Source of the DNA: Morella rubra
Lineage: Eukaryota; Streptophyta; Magnoliopsida; Fagales; Myricaceae
Length of the DNA stretch: 64,000 nucleotides
Reading direction: 5' to 3'
Assembly: GCA_003952965.2 (NCBI GenBank)
Contig: CM025849.1
Coordinates: 25,437,618-25,501,617, forward strand
Under the pieces are notes generated by a model. It had not been told where the DNA came from and did no database searches. It was given only the letters and a program-made list of their open reading frames with translations. Of the stretch, positions 1-13,256 are shown in pieces. How positions within the stretch are numbered: position 1 is the stretch's first letter; each line of letters opens with the position of its first letter. A program made the translations under genes and the position numbers.

Positions 1-3000
1 TTCAATTTCTTTAGTCCCTTACTTGACAATAGTGGTGGAATTTCTAATGGTTTGGTGGATGGACATACAAATAATTTGTTAGTCGAAGCTTCAAAAATAG
101 ACCAGAATTTTTTCCAGCTTGATCATTATAAAGTCCCGACTTTCCTATCACCTGCTAAGCAGGTGATTGGATCAAGCACAGAATATCATCCTGTGGGTGA
201 GCCAATTACAAAATCTGGAGCTGCCATCCAAGCTTCTGGTTCGTTATACTACACATGATTATATGTGTTATGTGAACATTGTTTTCTGGTTTATTATTAC
301 TCTTGTTTTCACTATCATTAATGTTCTATTATGTAGTCTATTAGCGGCATCCTCCTGCCTTTGCTGGCCTCATGTTTCTTGTTTGAAACTTGACACATCA
401 TGTTCAAGTCCCAAATAAATTGGGCAATTCAACTTTCTAACTGATAAGGTTCTTTAAATTTACCTTTCCCCCATCTTTTTGCTCAAGTTTGACTTTTGTT
501 AAAACCATCTCTCTTTCTCTTTTTATTTTTCTGGGAAGTTATTGCATGCAAGCATGTTCATGAATTACCTGCTGGTGTTACATAGGTTTCTGCTTCATTA
601 TGGTCGCTTGTTATTATCGCTCGTGGTTTAGTGTGACGATATATTCTTTTGTACGTAATGTTGAATATCAGCACTGATTAGATTGATAAAACTCTTTTGT
701 TTTTCTTTTGCTTGTTGTTCTATCCCTTCATTTGTCGTTGCAACCCCCGAAATCCATTAAATATCTTACTCATGCTGATCTGTCGTGTAGGTGAGGCTGT
801 CTATGTGGATGACATTCCTTCACCGCAAATTGCCTGCATGGAGCATTCATTTATAGCACAAAGCCTTTGGCATGGGTAAACGGTATAAAATTCGAAACAA
901 ACCCATATCCAGATGGAGTGGCTGCAGTTATTACTTTTGAGGATATCCCTGAAGGTGGAGAGAATATAGGATCACAGCTTATGTTTGATGCTGAACCTTT
1001 ATTTGCTGAGAAGCTTACTGAGTGTGCTGGTCAGACTCTTGCCTTGGTGGTAATTCCTTTATTCTTGTCCAGGAATATGTGACCTTCTTTGTGTTTGACT
1101 TTAAATGGAGATGACATTGCAAACAAGTTTACTTCCTCTTTTTGGTTTCTGCACCATCTAAATACATAAATCATTTTGTAGGTTGCAGATACTCAGAGGC
1201 ATGCGGATACAGCTAGAGACCTTGCTGTGGTTGATTACAACATGGAAAATCTAGAACCGCCTATTCTCTCCGTGGAAGAGGCTGTTCGGAGATCTAGCCT
1301 TTTTGAGGTTCCTCCTATACTTAACCCAAAACAGGTTGGTGATATATCAAAAGGAATGGCTGAAGCAGATCAGAGGATTCTTTCTGCAGAGGTACTTGTC
1401 ATCTATACGCTATTGTTTCTCTGCTTTTCTCCCCAGTGCCCAACTTTACCTACTTTAGACTATGGATATTCATCATTACTCTATCACGTATGAAACAGTC
1501 CTCTTTGAAAATAAGAAACCAAAAAGAAATAAATACTTTTTACATGTTTACACTCCTTCAGCATCTCTTTACTCATTCATCAATTAAGAAAATGTGTCCT
1601 CACTGTGAAATTTTTGGCGAATGGGGACTATCAGATTAAACTTGGGTCACAATACTATTTCTATATGGAGACACAAACTGCCCTTGCCATACCAGATGAA
1701 GACAACTGCATGGTGGTATATAGTTCAAGTCAGATGCCTGAGTTGACACACAATGTGATCGCAAGATGTCTTGGTCTTCCTGAACATAATGTCCGTGTTA
1801 TTACAAGAAGAGTTGGGGGAGGTTTCGGCGGAAAGGCCTTAAAAGCCATGCCTGTGAGTACTCTTTCTATGTTTTGACAAAACTATATACTCATTATTGA
1901 TACACTGCCGACACTTTCACTAGCATCAGACTATCATAACAACTGTAAATATGTATCAGAATTTTCTGTACCGTGCTGGGTGGACAAGCTCTCTATTAAT
2001 TTAGATGAAGAGTCTCCTTTATTCACCAAGATGAAGCAACCGGGCACTCAATTCTGTTTTAGCCCGGATGGATCTTCTGGGATCCATATTATAGAGTGCC
2101 TGATACGTGCTTGCATTGCAGTATGTTTAAACTAGAACCTTATGATTCCTCTAAGATGAATGGGTCATTGGATGCAAACAAAATGTATGAATCTTCCAAG
2201 TATGCCGGTTAGTAGATATGTATGAATCTTCTAAGTTGCATCTGCTTATTGTCTAAGTATTCGTTTCTGTTGTTCATGTTGATTCCCGTTGCGGTCCAAT
2301 TCTGAAGTGAAAATTTGCATGTGTCAGTTACAGGATTGTATGGCTGATCTTGAGTGTTGCAACCGATGAAAAATAGATGATTACATCAAAATGTTCCCCA
2401 AATGTTTGCTGTGTTAACTCTTGATGAAAAGCATTAGACCTTGTTTAGACAAAAATTTGGTGTGTGATTTGCCTTGTGTAAAATGATCCATTATTGCCCA
2501 TGAACAACTAAACCGTGTGGAAGATGCATAAGTGGAATCACATGCCAATCATATAAACAATTTAGACACAAATCATCGAAGATGGTACCGAATTTCTTTA
2601 TGAAGCTAGTTTTATCTTATATGTGCACCTAAATTCCGACCAGATCCATAAAAGGATACACCACAATTGGAGTACATGACAGGTCCCTTCTGAATGGAGA
2701 AAACAAGTTGAAGAGGGGAGTTGCCAGTCCTTGATGCAATCAATTGGATTTGTGAGGTATTGAAGGAATTGGTTAGTCACATCGGGACAGAATAGCCTTA
2801 GAATAATTATTCATCTGACTGTTTTGTCCATTGTACCAAATCGACTCTTTCTCTTGTTCTCTCTCTCTATCCTAGGTTTTTGCTGATTTGGTTCTCTGTA
2901 ATTTATTTTATCTAATTCAATATATTTTCTAATCCTTAAAGGTAATCCATTGTCAAAAGTACATAACATTGTGATGTTTAGGTTGCTACTGCATGCGCAC

Positions 3001-6000
3001 TTGCTGCACACAAATTGCGCCGCCCCGTCAGGATGTATCTTGATCGCAAGACTGATATGATAATGGCCGGAGGAAGGCATCCGATGAAGATAACTTACAG
3101 TGTAGGATTCAAGTCTAGTGGGAAGATAACAGCATTACAACTTGACATATTAATTAATGCTGGGTGGTCTGCAGATATAAGTCCAATGATGCCCCATACC
3201 ATTATGTCCGCACTTAAAAAGTATGATTGGGGTGCTTTATCTTTTGATATAAAGGTATGCAAGACAAACCATTCAAGTAAATCGGCAATGCGGGCACCTG
3301 GGGAAGTACAGGGATCATTTATTGCTGAAGCAGTAATTGAGCACGTAGCGTCTACCCTTTCAATGGAAGTGGATTCTGTCAGAAGCATAAATCTCCACAC
3401 ATACAACAGCATTAACATTTTCTATGAGGGTAGTGTAGATGAACCTCTTGAGTATACGTTGCCTTCAATATGGGAGATGTTGGTCACGTCTTCAGGCTTA
3501 CCCTATAGGGCCGAATTGCTGAAAGAGTTTAATAGGGACAACAAATGGAGGAAAAGGGGCATATCTCGAGTACCCATTGTGTTTGAAGTGGCAATGAGAA
3601 CAACCCCAGGAAAAGTAAGCATTTTACATGATGGGTCTATTGTTGTTGAAGTAGGTGGGATTGAGCTTGGCCAGGGGCTGTGGACGAAGGTGAAACAGAT
3701 GGTTGCCTTTGTTCTCAGTTCAATTAAATGTGATGGCGTCGGAGATCTCTTGGATAAAGTAAGGGTCATACAGGCTGATACCTTGAGTTTGATTCAAGGG
3801 GGTTATACTGGTGGGAGTACAACATCAGAGTCGAGCTGTGAAGCAGTCAGGATTTGCTGCAATGTTTTGGTTGAGAGACTTGAGCCTCTCCGGGAAATGT
3901 TGCAGAGGCAAATGGGTTCTGTCAAATGGGAGATGCTCATTGATCAGGTACTGTTGTTGATCTAAATTCAGTTTTTCCCTCCCGTTTGAGGACAGATGTG
4001 TTGATCAGGAACTACTCTTTATTGTACTCTGGACAATAAAGGCTGTTGGTTTTTTGATTGATTGTTTTGGCAGCATTTTTATGGTTTGGAATTCGGGAGT
4101 TTTTTTGTGATTTTTGGTTGTAGGATAGCTGGCCGTATCTGGAATAAAATTTACCTGAAGCATGCACTGAGTAGATTCTTTCGGCAAGAGTGCATTCTGT
4201 CTTCGCATTGTCTCCGCCTTCTGCCCTTAGATTGTCCAAGAGTGGAAATCTCCAAACTTGATTTTATTTTATAAGTTGGGGGACCTTCAACATTTAATTT
4301 CTCTCTTCTTCTTTTTTTCTCCAACGCAAAACTCCTGATTTTCTTATGCTGTTTTCAAGTATTGATCTGGGTTTCCTCAAGAATGTTGTGCATGTATCCA
4401 GTGTGCATTTGCATATTTATTCAAAAGCTCTCTAGCTAGCGATTAACCTTGGAATTGAGCCCCTTCTAAGTCATCTAGGGAACTGCAAATGTGTTTTTTT
4501 TTTCTTTTCAATCTTCACGAGAGAGCCAATGAAGCCATATATTTTGCTGTCTTTTTTTTTTTTCAAAAGAATTTAGTTTCTTTATTCGTTCTCTTTGTCT
4601 TAAAGGGTGTTTTGCATATTATGTAGACAAGTCATTGTTTCTATGGATTTCTTTACTTCTAGGGAAATCCTCATTTTGGGCTTTTGAACTATCAATTAAA
4701 TGTCATTTAGTGATCTGAACTACGAATTTCATCACATTCAGCCCCAAACTATCAAAATGAATCAATGTTTGCCTTCTAATAAGATCCTAGGGTTGAAATG
4801 TGCAAAAAATAGGCTGTGTGGCACAATATCAAGTGTTCGATCGTATGAGAGGGCAAGCCATGATGAATTTTGATTAGTTTAAGGCCTCAATACCACGAAA
4901 TTGGTAGTTTCAAAGCTCAAAATGACATTTGGCCTGTAGTTCATGGGTGAAAAGTGATGTTTTCCTTTTCTTTCATTTTGATTCAGTTCATTTTTGGGGT
5001 TTTCTAATTTAGTTAACATTTTTACATTTTTGTGTGGGCCCTCGGAAGCCCAACATGTACAGTTGTAAAGAAATGGTATCGTGAACCTTATTAATTGCTG
5101 AAGCTCAATCGAAACTCATTTGGTGTTAGATTCTGTACTCTGATGACTTCTCCTAATTCTGATAGAAAGAATCTGTTGCTTTTATATTTTGTTCAAAGAT
5201 GTAACATTATTGATTTTGATTCCCATAGTACGTTTTTGGTTTGCTAGCAAATATCTCACAAATGCAGGGCATAAATTTGTGGAGTAGGTGCATGTTATTG
5301 GAAGAATGGCTTGTATGAACACCTAGGAGGCAAAATATAACTTGCATTTTCTTGGCAATATTCTCAACTTGATATATTACACCTTTGGATTTGACTCAAA
5401 CCTATGGAAATGTAGGCACACCTTCAATCTGTGAATTTATCGGCAAGTTCTTACTTTGTCCCTGACGTTACTTCGATGCACTACCTGAACTATGGTGTTG
5501 CAGTAAGTGAGGCAAGTTCTTCTTAAGCTTATTCCTTCACACGTGTTTTATCTGAAACTAAATAAGTGCTTCTTCAAGTAAAGTTGCACGAAAGCCCACC
5601 AGCAGAGTTCCAGTACCATATTGCTGAAAAAAGTCCTACTAGTGCGAAAATACCTCTAACGATATGAAATGCTAACACAAAAGTATGCTGTTGCAGGTGG
5701 AGGTAGATCTTTTGACAGGAGAAACCACAGTTTTGCAAACAGATATTATCTATGATTGTGGACAGAGTCTCAACCCTGCTGTGGATTTAGGACAGGTTAG
5801 CCTGATTTTTATCTTGTGACTCCCGATACACAACCTAAGAGGTGGGATAAATTAGGTTTGATTAAAAAATAAACAACAAGATTAAACCCAAAGCACAGTT
5901 TTTTTTCAAATATGCAAGTTTAAAATATACTACACATATAAACAATCAACCTGAAAATAAAAAAGGCACCTTAGAATCAGTAACCTTAAGCGAGTTCTAC

Positions 6001-7983
6001 TCAAGTGTTTTCCATTCAACATCAATGCGATCAACCAAAAATGTGTTGCAGTATTAGTGTGTAAGTTTTTCAATGTACTTGAGAACATTTATAATGATTG
6101 AAGGTTTGTAGCTTCATAATAAATGATTCCTCTTGCTCTATTTTACCCAATAAAGTACAATAGTAGTGCAACAAGGATAGATCAGGTTTGATAAATTTGC
6201 TCATTACCCCAACCCATAAAAGAATGAACGCAATAAGGAATAAGATAAGAGAAGCTCTAGGGATTGAAATGTGCAAGTTTCCTTTAAATTTCTCTCCTTG
6301 GCTCCTTTTAAAGTCGGACCACTGTTTCTAGCCGTTGGGGTGCATTAAATGTAAAAAGAACCATTTGAAAATTCAAACTTTGACTATCCAAACTTGAATC
6401 TTGCCGATATGAGTTGACTCATATAGATAACTAGTCGACTCATTTATCCACGTGTCAATTTCAAGATTTTGGGATTATTTTAAGTATCAAAAGTTGCTTC
6501 CTGCAGATTGAAGGAGCTTTTGTCCAAGGGCTTGGGTTTTTCATGCTTGAAGAATACCAGACAAATTCAAATGGATTAGTGATTGGAGAAGGCACATGGA
6601 CGTACAAGATTCCTACACTTGACACCATACCCAAACAATTCAATGTTGAAGTACTAAACAGTGGACATCACCAAAAACGTGTTCTCTCTTCAAAAGGTAT
6701 GTCCCTTCAATTTGTATCCTATACAAATGGCTTTTACTGGAAAACGTTCTAAACCTTTAGAAGTAATTAAAGTGGGAACTATATGCAAACAGATAAATGG
6801 TACTATATATCTGAATATGCAAACGGCTTTGCTGAAAACCTTCCACATGAGTACTCACGGTACTCTTTAGTTGTTATGGGTATAATTCAAAGGTGTTGAG
6901 ACAAAGACCTTATCGGGAATGAGAACATTTTGGCAATTCCTGTAAAATGTTCTGTTAATTTTGTATGTCCGTTCAAGATATAACTTCTAGTAACTGGCTC
7001 ATCATTCTTGCCAAATCCAAAGAAAGGTAGGAATATATGTAATAAAATTAAAAAAGTGCTGTAGGGGATTTCCCCCTAGTCTGGTTGTGAATGGTAGGTA
7101 GACCATCAAAATTACCTCTCCTAATAAGGCACTCCCACACTGATCTTTATGCAATTCATATGGAGCCAGGTTTTGTTATGTTGCTGAATCTGCTGACCTT
7201 GAACATGTCAACTTGCTTTAAGTAGACAGACATATTCCTTTGTTTCCCATATTGGTCAAACCCCTTTATCGAACTCATTGGAAGTGGCATATGAAAAAAA
7301 CCTTGGAAGCTGTCAAAGATCTTCTGAGGAATGGTTTTGGCTTGTGGTTTATTGGTTAACAGCTGCTTTTTCTGGACATTTTAGGTTGGTTTCAATTGTT
7401 TAAGTGGAGGCTAAGGGTCAATAAGAACTTTTAAGTTTAGAGGTTTAGGGAAGTGGTATGGTTCTGGCACTATTAAAAAAGCAAGAGAGGACTCTTCTTT
7501 ATTCACAAGCTTTAATTATAAGAAAACTTAACTAAGAAACTGCGACACCAAACACAGAGCTAGTAAAAAGTGAAAAACAGGGACCTAATAACTTGACTCA
7601 CCTATTTCTTTAATGGCACATCTTGGCTGTTGTATCATCACAACGGATGCAAAACTGTTGAATAATCGTTGTTCCAGTAACCTAAAACAGGCAAAAATTA
7701 GACAGGTTAAAAGATACTCAAAATACCAGTGAAACAGTGGACTATTTTTTCTGCAGCTTCTGGCGAGCCACCGTTACTTCTGGCAGTATCCATTCACTGT
7801 GCTACAAGAGCAGCCATTAAAGAAGCCAGAAAACAGCTTCTTTCTTGGAGCAACCAGGATGGGTCTACGACTGATTTAACACCATTCCAACTGGAGGTTC
7901 CAGCTACCATGCCCGTTGTGAAGGACCTCTGCGGACTAGAGAGTGTGGAGAGGTACTTGGAATGGATAGTGGGCACAAAATAA
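1..7983 (+). CDS. AAO: Aldehyde oxidase (molybdo-flavoenzyme), 3' part, one frameshift
   Basis: Exons read from sequence: 1-238, 791-1049, 1182-1391, 1635-1853, 2982-3947, 5416-5511, 5697-5795, 6507-6696, 7757-7983 (stop TAA). They encode about 834 residues of a family usually 1,300-1,400 long, so the iron-sulfur and FAD domains lie left of the window. Visible molybdopterin-domain motifs are GEAVYVDDIPSP, RRVGGGFGGKA, SAMRAPGEVQGSF, ELGQGLW, DIIYDCGQSLNPAVDLGQ and the C-terminal ASGEPPLLLA. Its Glu (7765-7767) matches the catalytic Glu of xanthine dehydrogenase and aldehyde oxidase. Plant members are cytosolic and oxidise abscisic aldehyde, indole-3-acetaldehyde or other aldehydes; the substrate cannot be read here. 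Exon 2 lacks one base at about 823-824, so the frame of GEAVYVDDIPSP does not continue into CLHGAFIYSTKPLAW. The intron after 5511 needs a GC donor. All other phases close. It is either a functional gene with an assembly error or a very young pseudogene. Confidence 0.9.
791..1049 (+). CDS. AAO: Aldehyde oxidase exon with 1-bp deletion
   Basis: The acceptor is the AG at 789-790 and the donor the GT at 1050-1051. The first 11 codons read EAVYVDDIPSP in one frame. From 825 on, the family-like sequence ANCLHGAFIYSTKPLAW continues in another frame. The exon is 259 bases, one short of what its flanking intron phases (1 in, 0 out) require. This places a single missing base in the CC at 823-824. Read straight through, the mature message would stop within the exon. 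Confidence 0.8.
1854..2981 (+). other. Long aldehyde oxidase intron, no gene
   Basis: GT-AG intron of 1,128 bases between the exon ending GKALKAMP and the one starting VATACALAAHKL. I see no embedded gene. At 2442-2580 a TTTAGACAAAAAT block and an inverted TTAGACACAAAT block may be the ends of a small old MITE, but this is weak. Confidence 0.5.
4663..4965. repeat. MITE-like foldback element inside an aldehyde oxidase intron
   Basis: The first ~60 bases (GGAAATCCTCATTTTGGGCT...) and the reverse complement of the last ~60 (GGAAAACATCACTTTTCACC...) align with moderate divergence, sharing AAATGTCATTT and CTGAACTAC/TGAACTA blocks. There is no coding capacity. The size and terminal-inverted-repeat layout fit a non-autonomous DNA transposon; the superfamily is unassigned. 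It lies in the 1.47-kb intron 3948-5415. Confidence 0.55.
5512..5696 (+). other. GC-AG intron in the aldehyde oxidase gene
   Basis: The exon ends ...GTA AGT GAG and the next bases are GCAAGT, a good match to the strong GC-type 5' splice site AG|GCAAGT. The acceptor is the AG at 5695-5696. This junction gives AVSEVEVDLLTG, the usual family sequence. The only nearby GT donor (5503) also keeps frame but drops the conserved VSE tripeptide. Inferred from frame and family similarity. Confidence 0.65.
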
Positions 7984-8340
7984 TGGACGATGACAACGAT
8001 CCTACTAGTTGTCAAGTTGTTTGCCGTCTTACGTGACATTGGTGGCGTGCATGTGATTGCAATAAGTGCTCTGAAAATGTAAGCTCCATCATATCTGATG
8101 AGTTCAGTGCAACCTTTTTCTCTTTATTCCTTTATTTTGTTTTCATGTACGTGCCCTACGAGTAGCAGAAGGGAACAAGATAAGCTCCGTTTTGTTTTCC
8201 TGGTTAGCTGACTATTTACTCTTGGTCATGCTTTACGTTTTGACAAGATAAATATTGTTAAAAATAAAGCAACAAAATTACAAGGGGGATTTGGGGTGGA
8301 AAAACTCAAATATTCCAGACTCCAGAGAGCATGATGGATT

Positions 8341-8436
8341 TAGGCTGCGTTTGTTATTTTCAGTTAACCACCATTTTTCGCTCTTACCAAATACACTCTG
8401 CTGGACAATATTTTCAACCGAAACAAACACAGCCTA
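8341..8436. repeat. Short MITE, ~96 bp
   Basis: It starts TAGGCTGCGTTTGTT and ends AACAAACACAGCCTA; the ends are inverted copies with one mismatch in 15. This 'TAGGCTGTGTTTG' type of terminus is common in small plant MITEs. No coding capacity. It sits about 360 bases downstream of the aldehyde oxidase stop codon. Confidence 0.65.
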
Positions 8437-10837
8437 AGTAGAAGAAACGTGATTGAGGAATTACTGATAGGACACGTGTATAAGGTGAGGGTGGGTTAAT
8501 TTCAAAGGGTTATTGAAGAAGTATAAATAAAACATAAGTGTAAAGAAACGGGGTAAAAAGAGAAAAATCAATTTGTATCGGGGTATTTCCTACCCTAAGT
8601 GGAATTTTTCTTGTAGTGCATTCAAGTCTAAGTGGAATATTTAGTATAATTTTTATTTTAAATTTTGTTCGTCTTACTTATTATTTATGATTATATTTTG
8701 AACTTTCAACGAAATTACAAAAATGCCATTGATTATTCTAAAAAAATAGGAACCATATGTCTATAATTATTGAGAATTTGAATGTTAACTTTATAATAAT
8801 AAATTAATAATCATTATAATTATTGAGAATTATGAATGACCGTTAACTATTATAGATGAATTCTATAATTATTGAGAATTATGAATACCGTTAACTTTAT
8901 AATAATAAATTATTATAATAACCATTAAACATATTGATTTTTCTTAATTAGTAGGGCACGAGTGTATTTGGCTATCCAAACGTCTTTGGTTTTCCCACTA
9001 TATATGTACTATTATAATTTTTTTTTTAATGTTATGTATGACCTTATATCTATATAAAAGGTCTTGGGATGTATTACATACATAGATATTGAATTAATAG
9101 AGCATAGTTCTTGAAAAATTATTTCTCTCCTCTCTCTTGTCTTGTTTTCTTCTATTGCGCTTTTGAGATTGTATTAATATTTTTTGTTTAATTTCACAAC
9201 ACTTTTTTCTATATTCAGGATATTATAACTTATTTTTGTTTTTTGAAAATCAAAAAAGAAAAATCTTATATCCCAAACCATAATCCAGGAACTTGATTTA
9301 ATATTTTCTAAAACAAAAGGTAAGCATAACATATTTTCCTTTCATGGTTTTATAAATATTTTTTTTTTATCTAGACACAATTTTTTAATCAAAACTTAAA
9401 TTTTAACTTTAAACACGTTCCTTCGTTAATGTAATTTTATATTAATTATTATCCTCAATTTCTGTCATAGGACACAAAAAATCGAAGAATAACTTTTAGG
9501 GAGACTCGTGATCACCTGCTCTCACAAAAAATTTACTCTACACATAATTTATAGATTTCACAATCCCCAAGAATTTCAAAGTTTATTCTTTTTTTCAAAC
9601 ATTTTTTAGTTTTTTACAATCCTAAGACTCCTAAAAATACATGTAAAAAAAAAAATTTATTCCAGAAAACGGAAAAAAAAAAATTCTCATCCAAACAAAA
9701 TCCTAATTTTCAGATTGTGGACCGAGAATAGGATTTTTTTTTTTTTTTGTGTTCTCTCTTGGAAATGAATATATAAGATAGAAAGAGTTTTGAAATAAAT
9801 TGGGACCATTTTCATGGCCGCACGACATTTTTTATGGTGGACAAATATTCCGGCTGTAACTGGAATTTTTATTCCGGTACCGACAATCCAGTTTTGATTC
9901 TAGTATATTCCAAAATCATTATGCTTTTCAGGCATTTTTTGAAATTGGAATAAGAGATTCGGCCGAAATTTCTGGTTCTGGTTCTCCATCAGGTTGTATA
10001 TCCGATTAGAGAGTGATTTAGAGAATGTTTATTTGCATTTTACATTATTTATGATAAGACGAATAACAAAAAATTTGGCCAAAATTATCTCATTACTTAA
10101 AAAAAAAAAAAAACAAATAAGGCTCAAATGGAGAAAGGATTTTTGATATCCATAAATTTAGAATGTTGTGATTTTATCTTAGATTTCGAAATTTAGATGA
10201 ATGTTTATTTTACATTTTATTTATTGTTAATTTACGATGAATAACAAAAAATTTGGCCAAAATTCTCATTAGAGCCCCAAAAAAAGTTAGTCAAAAAAAC
10301 TCACATATGGGAATCAGAATTTCAAAATCCGGTTCAATTCCGTTATTTATTGAAACAAAACCAAAACCTACATTTACATTTTCGGTAGGCACCAAAATCA
10401 AAATCAGAATGGACCAATTCCAATTCTATTCGTTTTGTTACCCACCCTTCCTTTGGATAGTTAAAATTATCTATTCTTGCTTAGACGTCGCTCTTTTACA
10501 TCTGGACAGAGAATAATTCTGATTTGGTTGGGAAGACTTTTTTGTTTTTGCTTTTGTTTCGAAGTACAATGACATGAGTTATTGACTTGTTAATGACGTG
10601 GCAGGCCCAGTTAAATATGTGGATGTGTCGTACTCCACATGGCAATCAACATCGGATTTATGAAGTAAGGTGGAATTTGATGAAATAGCATGGCACGGGA
10701 TTGTATACTTGTCAAATACGACCACCTAGCATGATATTTTTAGGTGTCATGCGTTTTCAGACTAGAGGAAAATTGTGTTAACATCAGTGACAGAATGATC
10801 TAACTCCTAAAAGGAGTGACCACAAGTTAAATACGAT
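8437..10837. other. AT-rich intergenic DNA with short local repeats
   Basis: No gene seen. A ~55-base AT-rich unit containing ATAATTATTGAGAATT recurs three times at about 8758-8930. A ~70-base block containing ATAACAAAAAATTTGGCCAA occurs twice, at about 10026-10100 and 10203-10276. Homopolymer runs of A and T are frequent. Candidate open frames are short and show no family motifs. Confidence 0.5.
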
Positions 10838-11711
10838 CACTACAAAAAAAATTAAAAACGGGCTACAGCGTAGGTTGGAAAACATTGTTAAAGGTTAAAA
10901 AAATGCTACTAAGTTTTCACCAAGATTTTTTTAGCAGCATTTGTGACCGCCGTGATATGTGCGTCAGAGAAGTTTTAGCGGCATTTTTTTTTCAATGACC
11001 TATAGCAACGGTCACTTAGCAGCGGCCACAAACTCCGCTAAAGACCCTAATTCGGGTTGCTATATTTGTTGCAACGTTTTTGGTCAAACACTAGCATAGG
11101 TCTATCACAACGCTTATGACCGTTGGCATAGATAGGTCTATAGCAGCGTTTGTGACTGCTGTTAAGTGACAACTGGCATAGGTCACACTTTCACTAGCGT
11201 CTGTGATAAACGCCGCTAAAATTTGTTGTGGCAATTTTAAAACACGGCGATAGACAAAACCTATGGTGGTGTTTTTGTGACCGTTGTTGTAGGTTGCTTT
11301 TGTTGTGGCATTTTGAAAACACCGCTACAAACCTATTTTTGCTGGCATTTGAAAAACACCACTAAAGACCTAGAGAAAACGCTATAATAGTTGTATTTAT
11401 AGAAGAACTTAGTTTTTTAATCGGTAATACAAATTTATTTTAATAAACATAGTTCATTGGATGTAAAAACTTAAAAAACATGGATAATAAAACAAAATAT
11501 ACATTTATCGTTGATTAATAACCACATTTTGCAAATTTTACAGCACAAGAATCTCAACAAATAGTCTAAAAAGTTACAAGTTTCTAATATAAAATAACTA
11601 ACTTCAATCCTTAGCAGTACCATCTACACCATCACCATCTGCACTATCACCATCTGCACCAGCATCATTTCCATCTCCATCATTATCATCATCATCATCA
11701 TCAGACGCAAT
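10838..11711 (-). mobile_element. CACTA (En/Spm)-type transposon end, truncated
   Basis: The terminus CACTACAAAAAAAATT begins at 10838. It is followed by ~550 bases of subterminal repeats built from AGCGGCATTT, CGCTAAAGACC and AACACCGCTA motifs in both orientations, typical of CACTA elements. On the minus strand, 11604-11711 reads as an acidic Asp/Gly-rich protein tail ending in a stop (residues like SDDDDDDNDGDGN, then ADGDGVDGTAKD). This resembles the acidic C-termini of some transposon-encoded proteins. No matching right terminus was found, so the extent is open. Only the end is well supported; the coding assignment is inference. Confidence 0.55.
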
Positions 11712-13256
11712 TACAATGATAATACAAAATCAAAATCCTATGTTGGCACATCTAAACTAACGAAAAGCCCATATAAAGATTTCAGTTCTATACAGTTGTG
11801 CAAATTTCATTTTTGTGTACGCACATGCAGGTACATATATAGATATGTAAATTAATAAGCTTAGAGATGGAACCAACATTTAAGAATTCATTGTGCAATT
11901 TACTGGGATGCAATAGTATTTCAAGATGTTTCTATTTGACACATTTAGATGCAATAGTACTTCTTCAACCTGTTAGGAAATTTTGTATCTAAGATTCTTA
12001 AGAGTTCTAGGGAGCAATTTGAATCCAATTGGCCGTTGGCCTTAGATCAAGGTTGGCTGCCATTGATTCAACACTGTTCAACGGAACAGTGTTTTTTTTT
12101 TTTCAAGAAATTCAAAACAGTAAACAAAAACTCAAAAATTTTATGAACAAAGACCGTGAACAGTAAACGAATTGTCATACATTAATTTTTCTATTCATAA
12201 TAATGCGGAACAGTAATTGAAAGGGTTTTGCTTTTGATTCTCAATCAAAAATTAGCAAGGTTTATAAAAAACAATTGCAATCATACGAACCTGGGCAGAT
12301 ACCACTGATAGTTTATGCGGAATTAAACTAAATAAATCATGTTTTCTAAAACATCTATCAGGAATATAATGCAATTTCGGATTCGATTACTTACCTGATA
12401 TAGTAATTCGGGAATCCACAAGTTTCAACCCGCTTCACGATCCAATCCAAAGCTCCAGCGATTCAGAAAATAAGCAACACAAATGTTTGCCTCCTAAGGG
12501 ATTTATGTCACTCTCTCATGTTAGGGATTTCTCTAATAGGTTTGATGGCCAACCCCTTGAATATAACATTATATTTATAGCCTTGGGAAACCCTAGAGAG
12601 AGCATGAGACATAGGATCCTTAGGGATCTCAAATTCCAGCCGTAGGATTAAACTGAAGAACTCTTCTTCTAATAAAATTAGGGCTTCTACTAATTACAAT
12701 CAAGTCCATCAACATATTGTAATTGACCCTGAAATTTGAGATTATTGCAAATATGCCCCTTTTACATACAATTAATTCCTTCCACCAAACTATATTCCGC
12801 TATTCCTATGCAAGCTGCAACATACCAGTAATAAATAGTTTCTTTGTTTTTATAAGAGCTGTTTGGCTTGCTTTTGAGATTGGAGATACTCGCTCCATAC
12901 GATAACGAACTAGAATTTTCTATAGTTTCCTGATTGTAGAGGATTTGATCCGACTTTAACACAAGAGAATACCTACTCATGGGCGAAGCTAGAATATGAC
13001 TTATAGGAGGGTCAAACTATAATATGGTAATTTATTAGAGGTCTAATGTACAAAAGTTGAAAACTAAAGCATATTTTTTTTAAAAAAAAAAAATGGAGGA
13101 TTTATTGTGTGAATGAAAATCTAGGAAGATTAGAGTTTTATGTGAGTTTGTAAAAAGGTAGTGAAATTTTTGATACTATATTTGTGTGGATGTTAAAAAT
13201 TTATGAAGTTATGGAGTTAGTGAAAAATTAAAGAGAGATATTATTTGATAAATTTT
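11712..13256. other. Intergenic DNA, repeat-like, no gene recognised
   Basis: 12290-12720 is less AT-rich and looks like degraded transposon or LTR sequence (it contains a promoter-like TATATTTATAGCC and splice-like blocks), but I could not pair it with a second copy. No open frame with recognisable motifs. Confidence 0.35.

Noticed and set aside
8606-8619. TTTTTCTTGTAGTG as the right end of a CACTA element whose left end would lie upstream
   Set aside because: No matching CACTAC left end or subterminal repeats upstream, and the flanks share a CTAAGTGGAAT repeat that explains the resemblance better.
12290-12720. Solo LTR or retroelement fragment
   Set aside because: Texture suggests it, but no second copy, target duplication or coding motif could be shown.
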